64,000 bases of DNA, taken from positions 682,001-746,000 of the forward strand of contig JAYKXP010000005.1 of NCBI GenBank assembly GCA_037176845.1, written 5' to 3'. The translations under genes were made by a program, and so were the position numbers. A model generated the notes under the pieces. That model was not told the origin of the DNA and did not search any database. It saw only the letters and a program-made list of their open reading frames with translations. The DNA comes from Paramarasmius palmivorus. Lineage: Eukaryota > Basidiomycota > Agaricomycetes > Agaricales > Marasmiaceae. Of the stretch, positions 55,608 through 64,000 are shown one piece after another; the stretch's first letter is position 1, and each line of letters starts with the position of its first letter.

Positions 55608-57726
55608 TTACAATTTCATCAGACCTAACTCAATAGCCTTAATCTCAAGTGCCTATACAACTTGTTAGGTGGAAGACAGACTTTGGAGTTGTAGGAACGT
55701 ACAAGTTGTTTGGATGAAAATCTAGAATTGAAGAAATCCCCTGACGCGTACCACAGCTAGAGCCACCATCCGCTAGTATCAGTAATTTGTTCCCACCGCC
55801 GTAACTTTGTACTCACCCCAGGGTGTCCCGTAGGTCGATAACTGCCACGCAATTCGCCTTCCTCATCGAGTCCCCAGACTTCAGACGTCATATCAATGGC
55901 CTCTGCACCAAAAGTCTTCTTCGTTACTTCCCGAATATTCTCGTACCCCGTTCTGCAGCAAAGCCACACATCAGAAGGTAAACCCAGAGTATAAGTGGCA
56001 CAACTCACGCGAATACGATTGCATCCGCCGGTAACGACGAGCCATCCGAGAAGAAGACCTCGTTTTTCGCTAACCTATCCACCTCAACGCCGTGCTTGAT
56101 TTTGATCTTTCCAGAGACGATCAATTCAGCGCATCCCACATCGACCCCTAGGTTACAATGAGTTCACGTCAATGATGAATACCAGAATGAGCCATACAGT
56201 AGCCTAAGCAGCCACATCGTGAGTTTAGGTGGCATTACCAAGTAATACATGCTCCACTTACCACCAAATCTGTCAAAGACCATCATCAACACACCCGTCC
56301 CATCCGGACCCAGATTAAGGTCAAACTCCGTCTTCCTCAATCCTTCATGCATCTCCTTATCCACTGTCTGCCACTGGTCGTTAACAAGAGCCATCTCCTT
56401 CTGCAACAGCGGAAGTGGCGTCGCAACAAACTTCATATCCGAGATGTGCGGAGGCACTTCCACAGGCCAAGTGTGCAAGAGTGCTGCTCGTGTATTCTTG
56501 ATGCTTTGCACGCACGTTGTGGATCGTTGGACCATAGTTACAGAAGCGCCGTGCGTAGTTAAATCTTGACATATATCGGCAGAGGTGTTTCCTGCACCAA
56601 CGACTATGACGCGTTTCCCTGTGAATTGGCGGCCGCCAGGATAGCTGCAGGCGTGTAAGATCTTTCCGTCGAACTGGTCTTGGCCTTGGAACGACGGCAT
56701 GCGAGGCGCACCGAGGGTACCTGTCGCTAGAACGATATGAGAAGGATGGATGGTCACTGTTTCGCCATCTCGGTCGATGTCTACAGTCCATTTTTTGGTG
56801 GTAAAGTCATAGGTAGGTGTTGGAAGAGGTTTCGACTTTGTCCAACACACTAGATCTTGGTTATCTGCGTATTGTTCGAGCCAATTCGCGAGTTTGTCGC
56901 GCGGGGTATACATTGGCCATGTTTCAGGGTGAGGTTGGTATAACACTAGATACGCGCAGCATTAGCACGAAAGCGAGTCTCTGACAAGAATAGCTTACTT
57001 CTGTGTTGAGACTTTGGTGTGTGCAACGTTAACATTGGGTATCTTTGTCTCCAGTTGTCTCCGACTCGTGCGTTCCTCTCAATAAGCAGCGATGGGATTT
57101 GCATTTGCTTGAAACGTGCCGCTACGTTCAATCCATTCTGACCAGCACCGACTATCGGGCATCACATGAAAAACAGTCGTGCTAATCATAGGGAATTATA
57201 ACGTACCGATAAGCACATGAGGGTCTTTCTCAATGCGTTCCTGCCTTTCCATTTTGACATCTCCCCAGGCTTTTGTGTGTCCTTCGTACATTCCTTCTTC
57301 AATACCGAGCTCCTCGTGACCCTTCAAATCTTCCATCATCACGAGCGCAGTCAGGGCTTTCCATTCACCTCCGCCGACGTCAAGGAGAGTGAAATAACCC
57401 TGTCCATACGCGATTGGGGTATCAAACGTGAATCCTGCAGATACGCCGTCCTTTGTGGGGGTGATCTTCCCTAGTTGGGGAGCTAAGAAAGGCTTTTGGT
57501 CGATTCGAACATTGGAGATGACGTTGGGTTTCAGGTTCTCCTGGAGATACTGGGTGATCTTTGTTGGACCAGCGAGTGAGCGGTTGTTCCATGAGAAGAT
57601 AAGGATGTCTCTAAGCCATCCGTCTTCGTGAAAGCACGAGGCAACGCCCTGCACGTTCCCCACTGCAAGATGGTTGGCAAAGTCGTTTAACCAGTTAACT
57701 GCGATGCTTTGTGGGGAGAAGGACAT
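55608..57726 (-). CDS. Flavin-containing monooxygenase with N-terminal SnoaL/NTF2-like domain
   Basis: An FAD/NADPH monooxygenase of the class B FMO type; substrate unknown. The first exon (57726-57207) encodes an NTF2/SnoaL-like domain (AVNWLNDFANHLAVGNV, FHEDGWLRDI). An intron joins HVLI to VGAGQNGLNVAARF, the FAD Rossmann motif, then GDNWRQRYPMLTLHTP. The NADPH Rossmann motif is VVGAGNTSADI (near 56600). The FMO fingerprint appears as FDGKILHACSYPGG. At the 3' end, an acceptor near 55765 gives LWYASGDFFNSRFSSKQL and the last exon gives ALEIKAIELGLM with stop at 55608. Total length near 600 residues, usual for this fusion in basidiomycetes. No biosynthetic neighbours are present, so detoxification or general N/S-oxidation is a guess. 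Confidence 0.83.
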
Positions 57727-57765
57727 GTTGAGACGATAGTTCCCATGTCAGACAAAAAGACTCTG

Positions 57766-57773
57766 CTTTTATA
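57766..57773 (-). promoter_or_regulatory. TATA box candidate of the monooxygenase gene
   Basis: TATAAAAG on the coding strand, 40 bp upstream of the ATG at 57726. It implies a very short 5' leader if used. Confidence 0.45.
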
Positions 57774-58178
57774 GAGTTACTGAACTCTGATAGGCATCCA
57801 AAGATAGGTGATTTCGCACCGTGTCTGAATAGCTTTCAGAAGGTTCCACAGTGAATCATGAATGATATTTCTTACCTATTTGGAACATTGCTTGAGAACG
57901 TCCACGGCTTCTTTTCGCTGATTCATGAAGGAGACTCGGAGGAGACCCACATTCATGAATGAAACCCACGAACGACCCACTTGGGCCGCGAGCGCCGAGC
58001 GTTTCGATTTTCCCACTTGCTGTGCTCGGTGGTCCTCGGGTTCTGAGGCCTGAGTAGCTTCCGAGGAATATTCGGTGACCTTGCTTTCGAATTGTTTAGT
58101 GGAAAAAGAGGAACGTGTCGATACCCACTGAAATTTCAGCAGAAAAATTAGTTTTACCCGTGCAATTGGCAATTGTTA
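57774..58178. other. Intergenic region between monooxygenase promoter and tRNA-Phe
   Basis: About 400 bp. No gene recognised; a 98-codon minus-strand frame (57876-58172) has no motif. Confidence 0.5.
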
Positions 58179-58259
58179 TGGGGGTACCGCGGATCGAACG
58201 CGGGACCTTCAGAAGATTTTGACTTCAGTCTGCTGCTCTCCCAGCTGAGCTATACCCCC
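58179..58259 (-). tRNA. tRNA-Phe (GAA), 8-nt intron
   Basis: It folds as a complete tRNA: acceptor GGGGGTA pairs with TACCCCC before the discriminator A, the D-arm is GCTC/GAGC and the T-arm is CCGCG-TTCGATC-CGCGG. The anticodon loop CTGAAG places GAA at 34-36. An 8-nt intron follows position 37; without it the length is 73 nt. CCA is not encoded, as expected in eukaryotes. Position 27 against 43 reads G-A, a mismatch shared with the second copy. Confidence 0.93.
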
Positions 58260-58371
58260 ATTGCAGGTTACTACAAAATGAGTTTACATATCAGTTTCCT
58301 CACACAATTGTCACCGCGCTCCTGACATTGTCACAATTCCAATTTTCTCCGTTCACGACGACGCGCCTGTC

Positions 58372-59676
58372 ATGCTTCGTCTCTTCACCAGCCATGTCGC
58401 TGCAGCTTCAAGGACGAGACCTTGTCTGGCAAGCAGACGGGCAATACATGTATCCTCAGCAGGCAAGTTAGACCATGTTCCTCACTTTCAATGACCACAC
58501 TAACATGTATACCAGTAATGAAAAAGAAGTCCAAGACTATTGCTCAAGAGCAAGAAGACCTCTTCTCCGAGTCTGTACAGGACGAAGGCGACTTATTCTC
58601 CGCCGAACCCAAACGTCCGAGCACAGAAAAGCAGCCTAAAGCAGCCACCAAACCCATCGAGCTTGCTCCTTCCAAAAAGCTCTCTGCAGCGGACCGACAC
58701 GCTCGTTTCACTTCTCTTCTGGATAGTCTGCTTCCGCATATCACACCCCTGCCTTCACCTCCGAAAAACCCGACACCTGCAGAGGAAGCAGAGTATGCTG
58801 AACACCGAAAAGCAAAGAAGCAGCTCAAGCCGATTAGACATAGCGTTTGGACGCATTTGGTTGGGCTGGCTCAGTCAAAGGCAGAGCTTGGACAAGTCGT
58901 AGAGTTGATGCCAAAGTGGAAAGAGAGTAAGAAGGTTTTCGATGGTGAATTTGGGCAGCTGTTTGTTGGTAAGATTATCCCTCTACCTATCTCTCGTGTT
59001 CTAACTAACGCCCTTGACAGCACGATGCGAACATTTATCTGCACAAGACCTTGCTTTGACCGTGTTTGGGAACTATGCGAAATACGGTGTACCGCTTACG
59101 CTGCCAGCAGCACGGCACCTCCTTCACTCACTCCATGCTACGCGTCCTCTCGAGGAAGTTCTTGTAGCAGCTAAGCTGTACGAGGTGCACGATCTCGGAA
59201 GCTATGAGCAGGATCTTACCAGCTCAGCTTTGGTATTGAGTGCTGCTGCTAGAGCCGCTTGGGGTATGCTGCCACCACAACCCAAGGCAGCAGGGGAATC
59301 CCAGGCCGAGTCCACTACCGAGGAAGGTGCTGCGTCTACGAACACAGCTTCGAACCGCCCGGCAGTAGTCCGCCTTGTCAACACACTTCTTCCATCTCTC
59401 CGTGAACTTTTGAAAGACACAACCCCAGGAGCGTACCGGACCCCACGGACAGGTCAAGAGAAGTCCAAGATTGTCAAGATTGTTCAGAGGAACAAACGCG
59501 GAAAGAAGATTAGCGAGGAAAAGGTGTTCAATAGGGAGAAGGTCTGGCTTAGGTGGTGCCTTTCAAAGGCCCAGGCATTGCTGGATAGGAATGATTATGG
59601 GCAGAGTGTTGATTGGTTGAGAGAGTGGCGAACTAGAGAGGGGCATGCTAAGGCAGTAGCTGCTGGTTCTGCGTAG
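58372..59676 (+). CDS. Probable mitochondrial protein with PPR-like helical region
   Basis: Not assigned to a named family. The ATG at 58372 opens MLRLFTSHVAAASRTRPCLASRRAIHVSS, an Arg/Ser-rich amphipathic presequence typical of mitochondrial import. The first intron (58463-58515) begins GCAAGT, a GC-AG intron, and joins SSA to VMKKKSK. After a charged linker the protein is helical (VWTHLVGLAQSKAELGQVVELMPKW; second intron near 58967-59019). The stretch LALTVFGNYAKYGVPLTLPAARHLLHSL resembles a pentatricopeptide repeat. The C-terminal part is basic (VKIVQRNKRGKKISEEKVFNREKVW). A role in mitochondrial translation or RNA handling is plausible, but it is inference. It sits between two oppositely oriented tRNA-Phe genes. 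Confidence 0.72.
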
Positions 59677-59763
59677 TATGATAGTACTTTGGTCAATTTT
59701 CTGTTAGTGGTGGACATTGTTTCTGGCAGCTACATGCAGGCAAGAGTGACAATGCTTACATCT

Positions 59764-59849
59764 GGGGGTATAGCTCAGCTGGGAGAGCAGCAGACTGAAG
59801 GACATAGTTGACTTTCTGAAGGTCCCGCGTTCGATCCGCGGTACCCCCA
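59764..59849 (+). tRNA. tRNA-Phe (GAA), 13-nt intron
   Basis: The exons match the minus-strand tRNA at 58179-58259 base for base over the parts compared. Only the intron after position 37 differs: 13 nt, beginning GACATAG. The mature length is 73 nt. It lies about 90 bp after the mitochondrial-protein gene, on the same strand. Confidence 0.93.
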
Positions 59850-60389
59850 TTACGGATAGTTCGTCAATGATCCTTTTTGGCTCTTGAATTTACTGTCGTG
59901 GTTGAATGAACATGAAAGTTGAGTGGTGTCATTAAGCCATTGGTCTCTAGCTTACTCTCTCTCAAGATCCAGCGAGATTTGCAGGTTTCATGAAAACAAG
60001 AAAAATAAATATTTATGATGAGTTATATTTCCTGGATAACCCAAATATGGTAACGAGCGAGAAAATAACTCAAAATTCGGCTTATCTGCCAACGGTCTCA
60101 GTTCTCGTTCTTCATCCCAGCTAGACACTGGCAGCCAGCTGGTGCTTCGTACATCTCTAGAAGACCCATTTCTGTCGAGGAGAATCGAGTTTGGCTACGA
60201 TTCTTTGCTTTTCTTGGAGCTTTTGCGAGGTCTCTTGCCGGTCGGTGAGTAAATCCTCCTGGAAATTTAATATTTATCGCGTTTCATTGCCGGTGGATAA
60301 GTCTGTCGACTAACATAATTTCTAACCTTGTCAACCTTTTCCTAAACCATCATGACCTCGCTGATGCATTCTTCGTTCTCAGTTCGACT
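59850..60389. other. Intergenic, promoter of the AT-hook gene
   Basis: About 540 bp without a gene. An ATG at 60353 opens an out-of-frame upstream ORF that overlaps the start of the next gene, unless it is spliced out. Confidence 0.5.
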
Positions 60390-62507
60390 ATGGATGTCAC
60401 CATCCAATCCACCTCAGATGCCCAAACTTTTGCGAACCATCACTTGACGCCCGATTCCTTTCTCAATGCTAATCCAAATCCGGCTGTCGAGGGTATGCCG
60501 CACTCCAGTAACCCCGAAACTCCTGCAAAGCGCAGACCAGGCAGACCCAAAGGGAGCGGCAAGAAGGATTCTACAACATCTACTACCCCGCAGAGTGTTC
60601 CTGGAGCAAAGCGACCCGTAGGCCGACCCCGAAAGGACGGTCTACCCGCAGGGTCTGCTGGACCGTCTAGACCTCGCAAGAGCGCAAACTCTGATAATAT
60701 CCCAGACCTGCCGACATCGTTATCTGTGGTACGAACATCCTCTGTTCTTACGTGGCGGATTTCTCATTACCATATGGATCCCCAGAATCACAACCTATAC
60801 TCCAATGGTACAAATGACGCTTCTACTTCTCAACCACAAAATCACGCCGGACCTTCCTCATCCAACAATTTTTCTCCCGATCACGATTGGGCAGAGCTGG
60901 CTTGGTGCAAACCTTCCATGTTTCTCACTGCACTGCTTATTTCACTCACGTCGATGCCGTCCGTTCCGGCGACATCGACGCTTACTGTGGAAGAGGCGTT
61001 CAAGTCGCATCTGGTTTCCCTTGCTCCTAGTCCATCACAGAACCATCATATCCCCTCGCTATATTCTATCCTAAAAACATTTTGGTTACCATCATCACCA
61101 GCATATTTCGCTCTGACGGCTTCCACCTCGACCGCCCGCACTCCTTCCGATCATCGCTTCCTCTATTGGGATCCTCAACCCCTAGTCTTCAACGGAATAT
61201 CCTGCCCCAACTGTTCCAGCCCCTTATTAAACCAAGGACGGATAAAGTCAGGTCCTATCAAGATCTATGACATTGAACGGCCTTTTTTCGTTATCGGCTG
61301 CGAATATGTCTGCAAAAGTGCTACGTGTGTGACTTCCAAGAACTCGGAAGGTCGCAAATATGCGAGCACTGATCCTTCGATTTTGCGTTCGCTCCCGACG
61401 AAGCTCAAGGATGAGTTTCCAGCGCGGTTGATACATGAGACTGATTCGGGCTCGGGGCCTGATGTGTGGAATTGGACGGCCGCTGGGGTTTCAAAGTTGC
61501 TTTGGAACTTGGTGCGAGGCGCGTTGAAGGCGGGGTTGAAGAAGGAAGGTATTATTGATTTGCTGTGGAATGTTCAGAGAGGACATCCGGGCGAAGAGGA
61601 GAAGAAAGTAGAAGAGCATGAGGATGCTAGTCAATCGGGGAATATGGTGAATGGAAATGGATACACCAATGGCACAATCAACAAATCCGTCCAGCAGGGT
61701 TCTGAGGTAAAGGCGTCTTCTCTTTAATCAGTACCTTTAACTAATCAAAGCAATCTTCAGGGTTTTACCGATGCCTACAATAATGCGTGGAAAGCCAATA
61801 CCGCAGTCGTTGGGGCACGAGATTCAATCTCTTCCACTGTGTCATCAGCAACTGAGGTACCTCCAATTGTACCCTCGTCGACACCTTCAACTGGGCCTTC
61901 CTCAGCGAGTCAGAATCCCACTCCTGTATTCACTCAGCCATCGTATACACCGACGGTGTATCCTCATCCTTCGAATCCGAACTTCACCTCCTACCAGTTT
62001 ACCCATCAAGATTTTGCCTCACCCAACAATGTCTCACCAAAGATGCACCCTTCCTCAGCTAGCGTTGCTCACCCATCTCCCAGCACAATACCTATCTTAA
62101 CACCGACGTTGGTTAGTTCTTCTCCTGGAACCCCAACGCCTTTACCACCTAATCCAGCACCTGTCAACACCAGCGCTCATCTTCCTAATATGAACGGAAA
62201 CGGCACAGCAGCACCATCCGAACTTGGCACAAAACGGTCTTATCCATTTGGTCCTGCGAGTCTTGGAGACACTAGCCAAGATTTCAACGTGTCGCAAGGA
62301 CCAACTTCTCATCTATCCCTCATGACCGGCGAAGCCCCTCGAAAGCGAAGCCCCAGACATTGTTCAAAGTGTGGATCTCCGGAGTGTAAAGGCAAAGGTG
62401 GAAGAAACTTTTGTTCGAATCCGTGTAAAGACTGCGGGAAGCTGGAGTGTAAAGGGAGGAACAGTAGACGACCAGACAAACCCTGCACGGAGGGATGGAA
62501 TCCATGA
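60390..62507 (+). CDS. AT-hook protein with cysteine-rich C-terminal cluster (DUF6729-like middle)
   Basis: A putative DNA-binding nuclear protein of unknown function. Near the N-terminus are two AT-hook-type motifs, RRPGRPKGSG and RPVGRPRKDG (60532-60640). The middle contains a zinc-ribbon-like segment with C-P-N-C, a second C and CKSATC (near 61200-61330), followed by NWTAAGVSKLLWNLVRGALK. It resembles DUF6729 domains of fungi, by memory only. A 57-nt stretch at 60729-60785 has GT-AG ends and is a multiple of three, so it may be an intron invisible in the reading frame. A second intron (about 61707-61761) joins QQGSE to GFTDAYNNAW. The C-terminus holds a conserved-looking cluster (CSKCGSPECKGKGG, NPCKDCGKLECKG), probably metal-binding, ending at 62507. 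A long Pro/Ser/Thr linker separates the parts. Confidence 0.68.
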
Positions 62508-62869
62508 CTAAGTTATGAATTGGACCTCGTGTAAAACCTGATGCAAGCGACCTTCGGACAATTTTTCTTCATGAATGGACTTGATCTCATGTGTATATCT
62601 ATCACTTCATTATTGGTTTATTGAGGAGACTAAGCTCCTGTCCACGATCATACATACTACATACTTTACTTGGCTGTAGACCTAATGAGATTCCTTGTGC
62701 TGTCGTACCAAGAAGCTGCTACCCTTGGCAACCTTCGATTCTACATGATTCTGATTCAGTACCAAAAACGAAATCTTGAGGTCTGGCGCTTACAACGGCA
62801 GGAATTTACATATAAAGCTGCCGGCTGGCATCATCGTCTTCGAATTCTCCACCTTGCCTCCGCCGCGCG
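62508..62869. other. Intergenic region
   Basis: About 360 bp between two genes in the same direction. No gene and no clear core promoter were seen. Confidence 0.5.
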
Positions 62870-64000
62870 ATGGCAGACAACAAGATCACTGTGCTCACCC
62901 AGAATTGCTGGTCTGGTCATTCTCATACTCTAATACGCAAATAGACTCACCTCTATCCCGCAGGGGCTTGAAGTACGTGTCGAAGAACAGGAGACAACGT
63001 ATCGAAGCCATAGCCAGCGAACTCGCCGCTTCCGAAGAATACGATATTATTGCACTTCAAGAGATTTGGGTTTACGCAGACTATGAGCATGTTCGAGATA
63101 AGATTGCTCAGCGATTGCCGCATTCCAAGTTCTTCTATAGGTGAGTTGTCCGAGACTCGTTTATGGGGAGGTGGATACTCATGTCGTGTCTAGCGGTGCT
63201 TTGGGTTCAGGTCTAGCTATATTCTCCCGGTTCCCGATTGTCGGAAGCACTGCAACTCCTTATTCGCTGAACGGTCAACCTATTGACGTTGCTGGAGGTG
63301 ACTGGTTCGTTGGGAAGGCTGCTGTGAGCGTCGTACTCCAGCATCCGATATTAGGACAGGTTCAGGTCTTCAATACGCATGTGAGCCCCAATGCGTTTCA
63401 GCGAGCCGAATACTTATTATCTCTTTCACAGTTCTATGCTAAAGGAGGAGAAGATGGACCGGAATATTACAGAGCACATCGACTCGTCAATGCATGGGAG
63501 TTTGCCAAACAAGTCAAACAGGCAGCAAGCATGGGTCGATATATCATCGCTGTATGTCGACAACACGTTCGTTTTAATCCCTTTCTGACACGATACAACA
63601 GCTAGGAGACTACAACAGTATTCCAACCTCCCTTCCAATGGCGATCATTCGTGAATACACAGACGTGTCCGATTCATGGCTCGTAACACACCCCTACGGC
63701 AATCCACCTCCAGATTCTCGCCCCACAGCCGAGGAAGCCATCGAGCAATATGGCGTGACAGCCGACTCTCCTCTCTGCTCTTGGTCAGCTGGGAAGCCTC
63801 TCGGCGGACACGCCCTTCAATTCGGAGGCAAGAGGCTCGACTACGTCTTTTATCGCCCGCCGATGAACTTCCATAACGCAGAGAAGAGACTACCAACTCT
63901 CCGAGCCACAGACTGCAGTGTCACCTTGAGACATAACATTCCTGGAACTGGTATGTCATTCTCGGATCACTTCGCTCTCAGAGCGACGCTCGAAATAGAG
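62870..64000 (+). CDS. ISC1: ISC1-type neutral sphingomyelinase / inositol phosphosphingolipid phospholipase C, 3' end outside window
   Basis: A Mg-dependent DNase I-fold phosphodiesterase that releases ceramide from inositol phosphosphingolipids. The start MADNKITVLTQNCW is joined across an intron (62917-62965) to GLKYVSKNRRQRI. IIALQEIW carries the metal-binding Glu. GSGLAIFSRFPI and GDWFVGKAAVSV are typical of ISC1 and nSMase2-like enzymes, and GDYNSIP follows the intron near 63550-63602. RLDYVFYRPP and SFSDHFAL, with the catalytic His, follow in the last visible exon. One intron (about 63141-63192) separates SKFFYR-like sequence from GALGSG. The C-terminal membrane segments of ISC1 would lie beyond 64000. 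Confidence 0.87.

Overview
The window looks like nuclear DNA of a filamentous basidiomycete, most likely an Agaricomycete. Nearly every gene is cut by short GT-AG introns of about 45-70 nt. Genes are compact, sit on both strands and have no operons. The families present (LPVEVLxEIF-type F-box proteins, ricin-B/CBM13-like proteins, secreted ureohydrolases, an SYO1 importin adaptor, a SnoaL-like/FMO fusion) are typical of mushroom-forming fungi. All product names come from reading motifs by eye; no database search was run.

Layout. 1-11 kb: an MRP/ABCC-type ABC transporter (minus, 3' end off the window), an RNF115/126-like RING ubiquitin ligase (plus) and a DUF89/ARMT1 damage-control phosphatase (minus). 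11-24.4 kb is an accessory-looking block in which three unrelated families are each tandemly duplicated: F-box proteins (two intact copies, one frameshifted, one decayed fragment), CBM13-like proteins (two) and secreted agmatinase-like ureohydrolases (two).

24.6-40 kb: a SUR7/PalI membrane protein, a small serine-rich protein with an N-terminal membrane anchor, the SIN3 corepressor, a single-pass membrane protein whose tail carries four PSAP and one PPAY motif, a gene-poor 2 kb gap, and SYO1. 40-50 kb: RidA, a 3-hydroxyisobutyrate dehydrogenase-like enzyme, an Ark1/Prk1-type endocytic kinase, a small Ctr copper transporter that only appears once exons are joined, and exonuclease V.

50-64 kb: the DEAH helicase Prp22, a probable pseudokinase, a flavin monooxygenase, two inverted tRNA-Phe(GAA) genes with different introns flanking a probable mitochondrial protein gene that uses a GC-AG intron, an AT-hook/zinc-cluster protein, and the 5' part of an ISC1-type neutral sphingomyelinase.

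Most genes are housekeeping: splicing, chromatin, ribosomal protein import, DNA repair and endocytosis. The 11-24 kb block is the dynamic part. No mobile element, CRISPR array or biosynthetic cluster was recognised. The best leads for something not well described are the PSAP/PPAY tail protein, the secreted ureohydrolase pair, the pseudokinase and the AT-hook/cysteine-cluster protein.
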